Assembly (NCBI GenBank): GCA_944322325.1
Contig: CALUOQ010000005.1
Coordinates: 103,871 to 167,870, forward strand
DNA length: 64,000 nucleotides
Source of the DNA: an uncultured Alloprevotella sp.
GTDB taxonomy: Bacteria > Bacteroidota > Bacteroidia > Bacteroidales > Bacteroidaceae
Direction: 5' to 3'
Shown here: positions 1 through 9,439 of the stretch, one piece after another
Layout of the letters: each line of letters starts with the position of its first letter
Numbering within the stretch: the first letter of the stretch is position 1
Translations under genes and position numbers: made by a program
The notes under the pieces: generated by a model
What the model saw: the letters and a program-made list of their open reading frames with translations, nothing else
What the model was told of the DNA's origin: nothing
The model's database searches: none

Positions 1-1
1 T

Positions 2-274
2 TGCCGCATTTACGAGGAGCGCATCCCGCTTGACTACCAGACCGCCGTGACGGCCGAGGAGTTCAACATGAACGTCACCACCTGCGCCCTTAACGGCGGC
101 GAGGACTATGAGCTGCTCTTTACCGTACCCCTGACGGACCACGACCGCGTGGCGGCGCTCAAGGACGTCAAAATCATCGGCTACATCACCAAGGAAGAGC
201 TCGGCTGCTCCCTCATTGCCCGCGACGGACAGGAGTTTGAGCTCAAGGCGCAGGGATGGAACCCCCTGAAATAG
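2..274 (+). CDS. thiL: Thiamine-monophosphate kinase, C-terminal part
   Basis: The reading frame is open from the left window edge, so the gene starts outside the window. The visible 90 residues contain NGGEDYELLFTVP, the conserved GGEDYELLFT block of ThiL (AIR synthase-related kinase fold), followed by the usual C-terminal IGYI strand. ThiL phosphorylates thiamine monophosphate to thiamine diphosphate in the cytoplasm, the last step of the pathway. Thiamine diphosphate is also the cofactor of Dxs, encoded about 0.8 kb downstream, but whether the two are co-regulated cannot be judged. The identification rests on the conserved block alone, since most of the protein is missing. Confidence 0.85.
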   Translation, partial: CRIYEERIPLDYQTAVTAEEFNMNVTTCALNGGEDYELLFTVPLTDHDRVAALKDVKIIGYITKEELGCSLIARDGQEFELKAQGWNPLK

Positions 275-318
275 CGCCTGCCTTGAATTTCACCACAATA
301 CGTCATCAGAAAAAAGAC

Positions 319-822
319 ATGAAAACGCGTAAGTCACTCCTTATATTATATATGTCAGCCGGTCTCCTCTCCATCACAGCATGCGGCAATGGAAAAACTG
401 CCTCACAAAACGGAGAGACCACCCCGGAGAAAGTCACCGCCAACATCGTCTACACCATCGGCGACATGGCCGACCTGCCCTCGCTGGTCGACGTCACGGC
501 GACCTACACCGACGCCGACGGCGAACTGCAAACAGAACCCGTCACAACGCTGCCTTGGACGAAAAGCCTGACCGAAGTGGCCATGCCTGTCCAACCCATG
601 CTCATCGTCAGCTATGCGATAAAGCCGGGCGTCATTTACGACAAGCCCTTCTACACCTTTACGCGCACCCTCAACGTCAGTGTTTCGACCACCGACGGCC
701 GAAGCGATGCAGCCCCCAGTTCCTCAACCTTCAACGTCGATAACAGCGGCGACGAGCTGACCCAACACCTCCAGCAACTGGCAAGCAAAGCCGATACGCT
801 CAGGCTGGAAGAACTGGAATAA
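319..822 (+). CDS. Small predicted lipoprotein of unknown function
   Basis: This is a 167-residue protein. The start at 319 gives a typical lipoprotein signal: basic MKTRK, a hydrophobic stretch, then SITAC with Cys22 as the likely lipidated residue. An upstream in-frame start at 256 would bury this signal and overlap thiL, so 319 is preferred. The mature part has no motif I recognise. It looks like a single beta-rich domain (residues about 40-145) with alternating hydrophobic residues, then a Ser/Thr-rich linker and a short acidic helix at the C-terminus. It follows thiL by 44 nt and ends before a strong terminator, so it may be co-transcribed with thiL. Function unknown. Confidence 0.75.
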   Translation: MKTRKSLLILYMSAGLLSITACGNGKTASQNGETTPEKVTANIVYTIGDMADLPSLVDVTATYTDADGELQTEPVTTLPWTKSLTEVAMPVQPMLIVSYAIKPGVIYDKPFYTFTRTLNVSVSTTDGRSDAAPSSSTFNVDNSGDELTQHLQQLASKADTLRLEELE

Positions 823-862
823 CGCATCATCCGTCCCCGACACCCTTCGACAATCCCGTCAT

Positions 863-911
863 AGCGCCATTCGTCCGCCCCTACCGGCCCGACGAAAGGC
901 GCTTTGTTTTT
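863..911 (+). terminator. Rho-independent terminator after the lipoprotein gene
   Basis: A 13-bp stem with one mismatch (AGCGCCATTCGTC pairing with GACGAAAGGCGCT) is followed by TTGTTTTT. It separates the thiL-lipoprotein unit from dxs. Confidence 0.7.
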
Positions 912-1011
912 GCCCAGCGGTTCAGGGACTTCAATCGTTCTTCCGCAACGCCACGTAAAGGTCTCTCTATATTTTTCATGCCCAAGACCGACTTGTTTGT
1001 TCCTTTTAGCG

Positions 1012-1019
1012 TATATTTG
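1012..1019 (+). promoter_or_regulatory. Bacteroidetes -7 box for dxs
   Basis: TATATTTG matches the TAnnTTTG consensus and ends 19 nt before the dxs ATG, so the leader would be very short. A TTTG lies further upstream, but its spacing is shorter than usual for a -33 element. Confidence 0.55.
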
Positions 1020-1038
1020 CAAAACGTATCCGACCCAC

Positions 1039-2961
1039 ATGGAACAATCAAGGAAGTACGAACTGCTCGAACACATAGACAGTCCCGCCGACCTACGACG
1101 GCTCCGCCCCGATTTGTTGCCACAGGTTTGCGCCGAACTGCGAGACGATATCATCGAAGAACTGGCCCACAACCCCGGACACCTGGCTTCGAGCTTAGGC
1201 ACGGTCGAACTGACAGTCGCCCTCCATTACGTATATAACACGCCCGAGGACCGCATCGTGTGGGACGTCGGGCATCAGGCCTACGGCCACAAGATACTCA
1301 CCGGCCGCCGCGAGGCTTTTTCCACCAACCGCAAATTTCACGGACTCGCTCCCTTTCCCACGCCGCGCGAAAGCGAGTACGACACTTTCACCTGCGGACA
1401 CGCCAGCAACTCCATCAGTGCGGCCTTAGGTATGTCCGTCGCAGCCCTGCGGCAGGGAAATACAGACCGCAAGGTAGTGGCCGTCATCGGCGACGGGTCG
1501 ATGAGCGGAGGCCTCGCTTTCGAAGGCCTCAACAACGCCGCGTCCACGCCCAACAACCTGCTCATCATACTCAACGACAACAACATGAGCATCGACCGCA
1601 GCGTCGGCGGCATGAAGCAGTACCTGCTTCACCTGCACACCAGCAGCACCTACAACCGGCTGCGCTACCGTATGTCCAACTGGCTCGGATCGCGCGGATG
1701 GCTCAACGACGAGAAGCGCCACCGCATACTCCGCTTCAACAACGCACTGAAGAGCCTGCTGCAAGGGCAGCAGAACGTGTTCGAAGGAATGAACATCCGC
1801 TACTTCGGACCGATTGACGGACACGACGTGGAGGGCCTCGTGCGCACCCTGCGGGAGATCAAGGACATGCAAGGGCCGAAGCTGCTCCACGTACATACCG
1901 TGAAGGGACGCGGATTCAAGCCCGCCGAACGGGCCGCCACGCTCTGGCACGCACCGGGGAAGTTCGACCCCGCACACGGCGTACGTCTCGAGGAACAGAC
2001 ACCGGGCCAGCCGCCACGCTTCCAAGACGTGTTCGGCGAAACGCTGCTCGAACTGGCGCAAACCAACCCCGCCATCGTCGGCGTCACGCCGGCCATGCCC
2101 ACAGGCTGCTCCATGAACATCCTGATGAAAGCCCTGCCCGATCGCGCCTTCGACGTAGGCATCGCCGAAGGCCACGCCGTAACGTTCTCCGCCGGCATGG
2201 CCAAAGACGGGCTCATTCCTTTTTGCAACATATACTCCGCTTTTGCCCAGCGGGCTTACGACAACATCATCCACGACGCCGCCATTCTCAACCTGCCCGT
2301 CGTGCTGTGTCTGGACCGCGCCGGTCTGGTCGGCGAGGACGGCCCCACGCACCACGGTGTCTTCGACTTGGCCGCCCTGCGCCCCGTGCCGAATGTCACC
2401 ATCGCCTCACCTTACGACGAGCACGAACTGCGCCGTCTCATGTACACTGCCCAACTGCCCGGCAAGGGACTTTTCGTCATCCGCTACCCCCGCGGCCGCG
2501 GCTACTTGGCCGACTGGCGCTGCCCGCTCACCGAAATACCCGTCGGCCGCGGCCGGCGGCTCAAGGAGGGCAAGGACCTCGCTGTCGTCACGCTCGGCCC
2601 CATCGGCCACGTCGCCGCCGAGGCCATCCAAGCCGTCGAGTCAACACTCGCCGCCCAAGGCCAGCCCGTCGCCATCGCCCACTACGACCTGCGTTTCCTT
2701 AAGCCGCTCGACACCGGACTGCTCGACGAAATCGGGAACCGCTTCCGGCGCGTCGTCACCGTCGAGGACGGCGTCCGCGCCGGCGGCATGGGCAGCGCCG
2801 TCCTCGAATACCTGAGCGACCACGGCTACGCCACGCACGTCGAGCGCATCGGGCTGCCCGACACCTTCGTCGAACATGGCGACCTGCCCTCACTTTATCA
2901 TCTCGTGGGCCTCGACAAGGACGGGCTCACCGCCATATTACAAAAACAACTGCACTCATGA
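1039..2961 (+). CDS. dxs: 1-deoxy-D-xylulose-5-phosphate synthase
   Basis: Dxs condenses pyruvate and glyceraldehyde 3-phosphate to DXP, the entry step of the MEP isoprenoid pathway; the product also feeds thiamine and pyridoxal synthesis. The 640-residue length is normal for the family. Visible features are [11 protein letters not shown] near residue 75, the thiamine-diphosphate motif GDGSMSGG...NN near 151-175, the conserved [15 protein letters not shown] near residue 375, and a C-terminal transketolase domain. The frame is open upstream to 904, but that part would cross the terminator and the promoter box, so the ATG at 1039 is chosen. Its stop overlaps the trkA start by 4 nt (ATGA), so dxs, trkA and probably trkH form an operon. 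Confidence 0.96.
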   Translation: MEQSRKYELLEHIDSPADLRRLRPDLLPQVCAELRDDIIEELAHNPGHLASSLGTVELTVALHYVYNTPEDRIVWDVGHQAYGHKILTGRREAFSTNRKFHGLAPFPTPRESEYDTFTCGHASNSISAALGMSVAALRQGNTDRKVVAVIGDGSMSGGLAFEGLNNAASTPNNLLIILNDNNMSIDRSVGGMKQYLLHLHTSSTYNRLRYRMSNWLGSRGWLNDEKRHRILRFNNALKSLLQGQQNVFEGMNIRYFGPIDGHDVEGLVRTLREIKDMQGPKLLHVHTVKGRGFKPAERAATLWHAPGKFDPAHGVRLEEQTPGQPPRFQDVFGETLLELAQTNPAIVGVTPAMPTGCSMNILMKALPDRAFDVGIAEGHAVTFSAGMAKDGLIPFCNIYSAFAQRAYDNIIHDAAILNLPVVLCLDRAGLVGEDGPTHHGVFDLAALRPVPNVTIASPYDEHELRRLMYTAQLPGKGLFVIRYPRGRGYLADWRCPLTEIPVGRGRRLKEGKDLAVVTLGPIGHVAAEAIQAVESTLAAQGQPVAIAHYDLRFLKPLDTGLLDEIGNRFRRVVTVEDGVRAGGMGSAVLEYLSDHGYATHVERIGLPDTFVEHGDLPSLYHLVGLDKDGLTAILQKQLHS

Positions 2962-4304
2962 GAATCGTCATTGCCGGGGCCGGAGCCGTAGGTACCCACT
3001 TGGCAAAACTCCTCTCCCGCGAACGTCACGACATCGTTCTCCTCGACGAAAATCCCGGCCGGCTCGAAACCATCGGAGCCGACTTCGACCTAATGACCCT
3101 TGCCTCGTCTCCCCTGTCCATTACCGGACTGCGCGAAGCCGGCACGCCAAAAGCCGACCTCTTTATCGGCGTCACGCCCGACGAAGCGCACAATATGACC
3201 TGCTGCATGTTGGCGCACAAGCTCGGAGCGAAGCGCACCGTGGCCAGAGTGGACAGCGAAGAATACACCCTGCCCGACAACGCGGAGTTCTTCCGCAGCG
3301 TGGGCATCGACTCGATCATTTATCCTGAGATGCTGGCCGGACAGGAAATCATGTCGAACATACGCCGCAGCTGGGCGCGCCAATGGTGGGAAGTACACGG
3401 CGGAGCGCTCATCATGGTCGGCGTGAAAGTGCGTACCGGAGCCCGCGTGCTCAACATTCCGCTCCGCGAGCTTTGCACGGCCGACGCGCCCTACCACGTA
3501 GTAGCCATCAAGCGCGACGGCGACACCATCATTCCCCACGGCGACGACAGTCTGCTCCACGGCGACATGGTCTATTTCATGACCACGCCCATGTACACCC
3601 ACTACATCCGCGAACAGGTCGGAAAGGCCGACTACCCCGACGTGCACAACGTCATCATCATGGGAGGCGGCGACACGACCCTGCAAGCCCTGCGCAACAT
3701 GCCCGACGACCTCCACGCAAAAATCATCGAAGCCAGCGAGGAGCGCTGCCGGCAGCTCAACGACCTGCTCGGTGACCGCCGCCACATTCTCGTCATACAC
3801 GGCGACGGGCGCGACGTCGACCTGCTGCGCGACGAGGGCGCGCACACTGCGCAGGCCTTTGCCGCCCTGACCGGCAGCGCCGAGACCAACATTCTGGCCT
3901 GCCTCACGGCCAAACGCCTCGGCGTACACAAGACCGTCGCCCGCATCGAGAATGCCGACTATGCCGGCATGGCCGAAAACCTCGACATCGGTTCCATCAT
4001 CAACAAGCGCACCTTTGCCGCCGGCCATATCTACAAAATGATGCTCAAGGCCGACGTGACCAACGTCAAGTGCCTCACGGTGGCCAATGCCGACGTCGCC
4101 GAATTCACGGCCGCCGAGGGCTCGAAGGTGACGCGCCATCAGGTCAAGGACCTCAACCTCCCGTCCACCACGACGCTGGGCGGCCTCGTACGCGACGGCC
4201 GCGGCTACCTCATCGGCGGTGCCACGCAAATCAAGGCCGGCGACACCGTCATGGCCTTCTGCATCGACAACAGCATCAAGAAACTGGAAAAGTTCTTCAA
4301 CTGA
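2958..4304 (+). CDS. trkA: Trk potassium uptake regulatory subunit TrkA
   Basis: This 448-residue cytoplasmic protein has the duplicated RCK layout of TrkA. A first Rossmann domain begins [11 protein letters not shown] at residues 4-14 and is followed by a TrkA_C domain around 140-220. A second nucleotide-binding half with MGGGDTT lies around residue 235, and a final TrkA_C domain reaches the C-terminus. TrkA binds NAD(H) or ATP/ADP and gates the TrkH channel. The start overlaps the dxs stop by 4 nt, and trkH follows 16 nt downstream, so the two Trk subunits are translated from one message. Confidence 0.95.
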   Translation: MRIVIAGAGAVGTHLAKLLSRERHDIVLLDENPGRLETIGADFDLMTLASSPLSITGLREAGTPKADLFIGVTPDEAHNMTCCMLAHKLGAKRTVARVDSEEYTLPDNAEFFRSVGIDSIIYPEMLAGQEIMSNIRRSWARQWWEVHGGALIMVGVKVRTGARVLNIPLRELCTADAPYHVVAIKRDGDTIIPHGDDSLLHGDMVYFMTTPMYTHYIREQVGKADYPDVHNVIIMGGGDTTLQALRNMPDDLHAKIIEASEERCRQLNDLLGDRRHILVIHGDGRDVDLLRDEGAHTAQAFAALTGSAETNILACLTAKRLGVHKTVARIENADYAGMAENLDIGSIINKRTFAAGHIYKMMLKADVTNVKCLTVANADVAEFTAAEGSKVTRHQVKDLNLPSTTTLGGLVRDGRGYLIGGATQIKAGDTVMAFCIDNSIKKLEKFFN

Positions 4305-4320
4305 CCTTTCCCCTCCGGTC

Positions 4321-5778
4321 ATGGTAAACACTAAAATCAACGCCAGCATCCTCGCTTCGCTGCTCTACCTCGAAGCGGTTCTCATGGTTGCCTGCGTCGG
4401 CGTAGGGCTCTACTACGGCGAGCGCGACTTCTCTGCTTTCGTGCTGCCCATGTGCATCGCCGTCGTCCTGGGCAGCCTCCTGAAGTTCTACAGCCGCGGT
4501 GCCAATCGCCACATGAGCCGCCGGGACGGCTACCTCATCGTTTCGATCACCTGGGTCGTATTCACGGCCGTCGGCATGCTTCCCCTGCTCGTCGGCGGGT
4601 ACGAGACGCGCGTCGCAGCCGCCTTCTTCGAAATCATGTCGGGCTTCACCACCACGGGTGCCACCGTGCTTACGAACATCGACAGCCTGCCGCCGTCCAT
4701 TTTGTTCTGGCGAAGCCTGACGCACTGGATGGGCGGTATGGGCATCGTATTCTTCACCATCGCCGTCCTGCCGACCATGGGCACGGGCGACCTGAAGCTC
4801 TTCTCGGCCGAAGCCACGGGCATGAAGCTCGGCAAGCTCCATCCGCGCATCCGCACGACGGCGCAATGGCTCTGGGCCATCTACCTCACACTCACCGTGA
4901 GCTGTGCCCTCGCGCTCTGGCTGGCGGGCATGTCGCCCTTTGACGCGGTGAACCACGCCATGTCCACGGCGGCCACGGGCGGCTTCTCGACGCACCAGGA
5001 CGGCATTGCCTGGTTTCAATCGAGCGCCGTAGAGTACGTCGAACTGGCTTTCATGTTTCTGGCCAGCATCAACTTCACCCTACTCTACCTGCTCCTCATC
5101 AAGGGCCGGCTGCGCAGCGTGCTGCGCGACGGCGAACTGCGCTGCTTCGTGCTGCTGTGCGTCGGTGCGTCGGCGTTCATCGCGGCCTCGCTCGTCGTCT
5201 GTCAGGGCTACCCCCTCGAACGGGCCCTGCGCGAGGCGGCCTTCCATGTCGTGTCGTGCCAGTCAACCACGGGATTCATTGCCTTCGATTTTCGCGAGTG
5301 GCCGGCGTTCACACTGCCCGTCATGCTGTTCATCATGGCCGTAGGTGCCTGTGCCGGTTCGACTACGGGCGGCTTCAAGTGCGTCCGCCTGCTCACGCTG
5401 GCCCGGCTGGCGCGCAGCGAGTTCAAGCACATCCTCCATCCACGCGCCATGTTGCCCGTCCGCATCGACGGCACCACGTTGACCAGCCAAGTAGTCCGCA
5501 CGCTCACCGCTTTCACGGCGCTCTACCTCCTGCTCCACATCGTGTCCACCTTTATCCTCGTCTGGACGGGCCTGCCCTTCCTCGACGCGCTGGCGGTCAG
5601 CATTTCCTCGTTCAGCAATGTCGGTCCGGCCTTCGGCCAACTCTTCAGCCCGCTCGACGCGTGGAACAGTCTTTCCGACGTGGGATTGTGGACGTGCTCC
5701 TTCATGATGTTGGCGGGCCGCCTCGAAATTTTCTCCCTCCTGCTGCCTCTTTTCCCCAGCTTCTGGCGCGAGAATTAG
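4321..5778 (+). CDS. trkH: Trk/Ktr-type potassium channel subunit TrkH
   Basis: This is a 485-residue integral membrane protein with about ten hydrophobic segments. The four selectivity-filter-like loops of the SKT superfamily are visible: SGFTTTGATVL, STAATGGFSTH, SCQSTTGFIAFD and SSFSNVGPAFG. It forms the potassium-conducting pore that TrkA gates. The frame is open from 4219 inside trkA, but the ATG at 4321, just after trkA, gives a proper N-terminal membrane segment and is preferred. Confidence 0.95.
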   Translation: MVNTKINASILASLLYLEAVLMVACVGVGLYYGERDFSAFVLPMCIAVVLGSLLKFYSRGANRHMSRRDGYLIVSITWVVFTAVGMLPLLVGGYETRVAAAFFEIMSGFTTTGATVLTNIDSLPPSILFWRSLTHWMGGMGIVFFTIAVLPTMGTGDLKLFSAEATGMKLGKLHPRIRTTAQWLWAIYLTLTVSCALALWLAGMSPFDAVNHAMSTAATGGFSTHQDGIAWFQSSAVEYVELAFMFLASINFTLLYLLLIKGRLRSVLRDGELRCFVLLCVGASAFIAASLVVCQGYPLERALREAAFHVVSCQSTTGFIAFDFREWPAFTLPVMLFIMAVGACAGSTTGGFKCVRLLTLARLARSEFKHILHPRAMLPVRIDGTTLTSQVVRTLTAFTALYLLLHIVSTFILVWTGLPFLDALAVSISSFSNVGPAFGQLFSPLDAWNSLSDVGLWTCSFMMLAGRLEIFSLLLPLFPSFWREN

Positions 5779-5806
5779 CCGCACACCGTCCATAATCCCC
5801 AAACCT

Positions 5807-6484
5807 ATGCCTACTGACAGCCGGGCGGCCACCGCCCTCCGTTTCCTTGCCGACATTGCGGCGCACAACGACCGCGAATGGTTTGCCGCCCATCGCACAC
5901 GTTACGACGAAGCGCGCGCCGCTTTCGAAAGCCTCGTCGAAGAGCTCATCCCCGCCGTGGCGCAGGTAGAGCCCGCCGTGGCGCCGCTCACGGTGCGCGA
6001 CTGCACCTACCGCTTCTACCGCGACACGCGCTTCTCGCCCGACAAGTCGCCCTACAAGCGCCATTTCGGCGCCTACCTCAACCCGCTGGGCAGGAAGTCG
6101 CCCCACGGCGGCTACTACTTGCACTTCGAGCCCGGCCACTGCCTCGTGGCGGGCGGTGCCTACTGCCTCGAGCCCAAGGTGTTGCGCGCCGTGCGCGAGA
6201 GCGTCGTCGACCGCATCGACGAGTTCCGCGCCATTGTCGAGGCGCCCGCTTTCCGACGCCGCTTCCCTACCCTCGGTTCGGAGTGGGTCAAGACTGTGCC
6301 CAAGGGTTTCCCCCGCGATTTTCCCTGGCCCGACTACATCCGCTGCAAGGACTACTCCGTGAGCCAGTCCCTGCCCGACGCTTTCTTCGACCGCCCCGAC
6401 TGGATGGCGCAGGTCGTCGATGCGTTCGCCTGCATGAAGCCCTTTCTTGACTTCGTCAACGACACGGTCGACGACTACCTTTAG
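5807..6484 (+). CDS. DUF2461 family protein
   Basis: This 225-residue protein matches the DUF2461 (TIGR02453) family by its pattern: FLADIAAHNDREWFAAHR at the start, then TYRFYRDTRFSPDKSPYKRHFGAY near residue 65, a GGYYLHFEPG segment and the PKGFPRDFPWPDYIRCKDYSV block near residue 165. The family is widespread in Bacteroidetes and its biochemical role is unknown. There is no signal peptide, so it is presumably cytoplasmic. It follows trkH by 28 nt and may be the last gene of the dxs-trkAH unit. Confidence 0.85.
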   Translation: MPTDSRAATALRFLADIAAHNDREWFAAHRTRYDEARAAFESLVEELIPAVAQVEPAVAPLTVRDCTYRFYRDTRFSPDKSPYKRHFGAYLNPLGRKSPHGGYYLHFEPGHCLVAGGAYCLEPKVLRAVRESVVDRIDEFRAIVEAPAFRRRFPTLGSEWVKTVPKGFPRDFPWPDYIRCKDYSVSQSLPDAFFDRPDWMAQVVDAFACMKPFLDFVNDTVDDYL

Positions 6485-6509
6485 CCGCATCCCGACGGCC
6501 CCGGCGCGA

Positions 6510-6552
6510 CGGCTCGGCGCAGTTTTCCGCCCCACGGTGCACCGCCGAGCCG
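6510..6552 (+). other. GC-rich hairpin between DUF2461 and the DUF2807 promoter
   Basis: A perfect 10-bp stem (CGGCTCGGCG pairing with CGCCGAGCCG) with a 23-nt loop is followed by a run of A rather than T. It could stall or stabilise the 3' end of the DUF2461 message, but it is not a canonical terminator. Confidence 0.4.
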
Positions 6553-6562
6553 AAAAAAACTG

Positions 6563-6570
6563 TATCTTTG
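6563..6570 (+). promoter_or_regulatory. Bacteroidetes -7 box for the DUF2807 cluster
   Basis: TATCTTTG fits TAnnTTTG. Transcription from here would give a leader of about 170 nt before the first DUF2807 gene, and that leader would contain the palindromic element at 6619-6698. Confidence 0.55.
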
Positions 6571-6618
6571 TCGACAACCGCCGTTGCGGACGAAACGTCG
6601 GTCGCCCTGACCGCCCGG

Positions 6619-6698
6619 ACAAGTGTAGTCCCAGGAAAAACGATCGCTACGATAGAAATTTCTATCGCTACGACAGGAAAAACGGGGACAGCACTTGT
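6619..6698. repeat. Palindromic repeat element, long form (80 nt)
   Basis: The element runs from ACAAGTGTAGTCC to AGCACTTGT. Its centre is the palindrome ATAGAAATTTCTAT, flanked on each side by CGCTACGA and AGGAAAAACG-type blocks, so it mixes inverted and direct symmetry. Ends and core match the elements at 15695, 24301 and 48117. It lies in the predicted leader of the DUF2807 cluster. Confidence 0.8.
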
Positions 6699-6745
6699 TA
6701 GAACCGCCCGCCGGCTAGACGTAGATACCCTAACCGAACCTGCAC

Positions 6746-7465
6746 ATGAACCGCCTGCTCATCCCCCTGCTCGCCCTGATGCTCACCGCCTGCAACGTCG
6801 GCGGCATACCCGACAAGGTGCTCGACATCGCCGAAAGCCGCATGGACACCACCGGCTACGTCGGCCGCACCATTCCCGTCGGCGCCTACCGCTCGCTCCT
6901 CGTCGACGGCTTCGCCTCAGTCCGCTACAACGCGCAGACCACCGGCGACGCACGCGTTGAGGTCCGCGTACATCCCGACTACGCCGACAGTCTGCGCGTT
7001 GAGGTGCGCGACAGCATGCTCCGCCTCGGCATGGAGGGCACCACCTCGGTGAAGCTGGACGACGCGGAGCCCCTGAAACCATACTACACAGCCACCGTCT
7101 ACGGCCCGGCGCCCCGCGGCGTGACGCTGGCCGGCGCCGGCCGGCTCGAGCTCGGCCAGTGGCAGAGTCCTGCCCCGCTGACCGTCCGTCTTACCGGAGC
7201 AGCCAATGTCGAAGCGACCCTCGTCGAAGCGCCCGCCCTTACCCTCATTCTCTCGGGGACAGGGCGCATTGACCTCCCCTCAGTCGCCGTCGGCCACCTC
7301 GATGCCTCCGTCAGCGGCGTGGGTGACGTCCGCCTCGGCGGCACAGCACAGGAGGCCAGCTTCGCCGTCTCGGGCGTCGGGAACATCGACGCTGACCGCC
7401 TGAGCGTCGCCGGCCGGGTGGACCGTCAGGTATCCGGCATGGGGCGCATCCGCGCGGACAAATAA
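6746..7465 (+). CDS. DUF2807 (GIN domain) lipoprotein, first of four
   Basis: This is a 239-residue predicted lipoprotein: MNRLLIPLLALMLTAC with Cys16 as the lipidation site. The mature part resembles the putative auto-transporter adhesin head GIN domain (DUF2807): an early IPVGAYRSLLVDGFASVRY strand, then a right-handed beta-helix-like region with short repeats such as LTGAANVEA, LSGTGRIDL, VSGVGDVRL, VSGVGNIDA and VSGMGRIRA. It is the first of four adjacent paralogous secreted genes. The family's role is not established; an envelope location follows from the signal peptide. Confidence 0.85.
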   Translation: MNRLLIPLLALMLTACNVGGIPDKVLDIAESRMDTTGYVGRTIPVGAYRSLLVDGFASVRYNAQTTGDARVEVRVHPDYADSLRVEVRDSMLRLGMEGTTSVKLDDAEPLKPYYTATVYGPAPRGVTLAGAGRLELGQWQSPAPLTVRLTGAANVEATLVEAPALTLILSGTGRIDLPSVAVGHLDASVSGVGDVRLGGTAQEASFAVSGVGNIDADRLSVAGRVDRQVSGMGRIRADK

Positions 7466-7505
7466 GCCTGCTCCCTCATTTTTCATAACCTAACCCTTAC
7501 AAATC

Positions 7506-8417
7506 ATGATGAAAGCCCTTATCTTCCCGCTCATAGCCGCAGCCAGCCTGCTGACCGCCTGTGGTACATCGCCCAAAGCCCAAGGACAAAAGGTCCCCGC
7601 CGGCGCCGTCACGGTCGACCCCTTCACGCATCTCGAAGTAGACGGCCGCATCTACCTCACGTTCGTACAGACTAAAGGCACTCCGCGCGTGGTTTATTCC
7701 ACCGCCGTAGCCACCGCGCGCCATATTGACGTCACGTCCACCAGCCACACCCTGCGCATACGTACCGTCCGGACCGAAACGTTCGACGACGACATGCGCT
7801 TCGCCGTTACGGTCTACGCACCGGCTCCGGAAGCCATCGTGTGCAACGGCGTGAGCGACGCCCAGCTCGGCGACATCCGAACGAAAAGTCCGCTGCGCAT
7901 CACCCTGAACGGCCCGGGCGACATCGAAGCCGGCCGCATCGAAGCAAGCGAATTCACCGCCGAAAACAGGTCGAGCGGTGACATGGACATCAAGGGCGTC
8001 AAGGCCGCCAACGTGCAGTACGCCACACTTGGGCCGGGCGACCTCAGAAGCGGCATCACGCGCTGCGAGAATCTGGGGAGCAGCCTGTGGGGTCCGGGCG
8101 ACCTGACGTTACACGACGTCAAGGCGACCACGGCCGTCGCGCGGTTGCGCGGCTCGGGAGACTTGGCCATCGAGGACATCAAGGCCGAACGTCTCGACGC
8201 ACGACTCGACGGTGCGGGCGACCTGACGCTGTCCGGCATCGACGCCGGTACACTCACCGCCCACTTGTACGGCGCAGGCGACATCACCCTGACCGGGAAA
8301 GCCGAAAAAGCCAAACTGTCCCTCAGCGGAGTCGGCACGCTCGACGCCAGCACGCTGCGGGTAAAGGAAGTCGACACCGACCACCGGAACGGACACGGCG
8401 AACTCATCCGTCCCTAA
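7506..8417 (+). CDS. DUF2807 (GIN domain) lipoprotein, second of four
   Basis: This 303-residue lipoprotein begins MMKALIFPLIAAASLLTAC, with Cys19 lipidated; either of the two adjacent ATGs could serve. An N-terminal strand pair (FTHLEVDGRIYLTFVQ) precedes a repetitive beta-helix region with recurring turns such as NGPGDIEAG, RSSGDMDIKG, LGPGDLRSG, WGPGDLTLHD, RGSGDLAIED, DGAGDLTLSG and YGAGDITLTG, spaced about every 20 residues. The gene lies 40 nt after the first paralogue and 15 nt before the third, so it is probably co-transcribed with both. Confidence 0.85.
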   Translation: MMKALIFPLIAAASLLTACGTSPKAQGQKVPAGAVTVDPFTHLEVDGRIYLTFVQTKGTPRVVYSTAVATARHIDVTSTSHTLRIRTVRTETFDDDMRFAVTVYAPAPEAIVCNGVSDAQLGDIRTKSPLRITLNGPGDIEAGRIEASEFTAENRSSGDMDIKGVKAANVQYATLGPGDLRSGITRCENLGSSLWGPGDLTLHDVKATTAVARLRGSGDLAIEDIKAERLDARLDGAGDLTLSGIDAGTLTAHLYGAGDITLTGKAEKAKLSLSGVGTLDASTLRVKEVDTDHRNGHGELIRP

Positions 8418-8432
8418 ACCGTACTACGACCT

Positions 8433-9401
8433 ATGCGCACCCTCCTGCTCGCCTCCCTCGCCCTGCTACTGCCCGCCGTCCTGACGGGCGTGGCACCCCA
8501 CGGCGGTATTTCCACTCCGGTCGACGCCGTCACCGGCGCCACCGACCCCGTCGGCGACAGCGACACGCCGCGCACCGTCGAGGTCAAAACGTTCCGCCAC
8601 CTCTCCGCCCGGAGCGTTGTGTCCGTCCGCCTCGTACAGCAGGCCGGCACGCCCCGCGTGGAATATACCCTACCGGCCGGCGCAAAAGACATACTCCGCG
8701 TCCTGAGCGAAGGCGATCGGCTGGTACTCACCGTAGCGCTGGACGACTACCAGGCGCTCAATCAGGACATCGAAGTCACCGTTTACACGCCCGACCCGCC
8801 CGAAGTCATCGACTTGCAGGGCACGGGTAGCCTCCAGGCCAACGACCTGCGTGCCGACCACGCCCTGACGTTCACCAGCCAGGGCACGGGCGACGTCCGC
8901 CTTGACCATGTGGCCTGCGCCGCGCTCGAAGTGCAAAACAGCGGCACCGGCGACTTCACGTGGAACAAGGCCGAGGTGCAGGACGGCGCCGTCCTCGTCT
9001 CCTCAGGCACCGGCGACATGAAGGGAAGCTACCTGCGCTGCGGCGCGCTCGACGCCACTCAACGCGGCACGGGCCGCACCTCGCTCGCCACACTGTACAC
9101 AGACGTCGCAGCCACCTTTTCCGCGACCCACTCCACGCTGAACGTAACCCACGCCGAAGTGGGCGGAACGCTCAGCGCCACGGCCGCCGAGGACGGGCGT
9201 ATCGAACTGCCGCGCATCGACGCCGCCGCGCTCACGGCCGAAACGCGCGACAGGGCAAGCCTTACCATCGGCGGCGGAGTGAGCGGTCCGGCCCGCTTCA
9301 CGTGCGACAGCGAAAACAAACTCGACGCCCGCCGGCTAAGCATCAGCGGCGAGTGTACCACTCAGGGCAGGCACACGAAAAACCTGCTCCTCATTAAATA
9401 A
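8433..9401 (+). CDS. DUF2807 (GIN domain) secreted protein, third of four
   Basis: This 322-residue protein has a signal peptide (MRTLLLASLALLLPAVLTG) but no lipobox cysteine, unlike the two preceding paralogues. The domain start VEVKTFRHLSARSVVSVRLVQ aligns with the strand pair of its neighbours. Repeating turns QGTGSLQAN, QGTGDVRLD, SGTGDFTWN, SGTGDMKGS and RGTGRTSLA mark the beta-helix. The lack of a lipid anchor suggests it is periplasmic, released, or held by its neighbours. Function unknown. Confidence 0.85.
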   Translation: MRTLLLASLALLLPAVLTGVAPHGGISTPVDAVTGATDPVGDSDTPRTVEVKTFRHLSARSVVSVRLVQQAGTPRVEYTLPAGAKDILRVLSEGDRLVLTVALDDYQALNQDIEVTVYTPDPPEVIDLQGTGSLQANDLRADHALTFTSQGTGDVRLDHVACAALEVQNSGTGDFTWNKAEVQDGAVLVSSGTGDMKGSYLRCGALDATQRGTGRTSLATLYTDVAATFSATHSTLNVTHAEVGGTLSATAAEDGRIELPRIDAAALTAETRDRASLTIGGGVSGPARFTCDSENKLDARRLSISGECTTQGRHTKNLLLIK

Positions 9402-9439
9402 ATGCCCCTTTACCATAACCGTTAAAAAATCACCGATCC

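Noticed and set aside
6510-6552. Canonical terminator after the DUF2461 gene
   Set aside because: The stem is strong, but it is followed by A residues, not T, so it is listed only as a hairpin.
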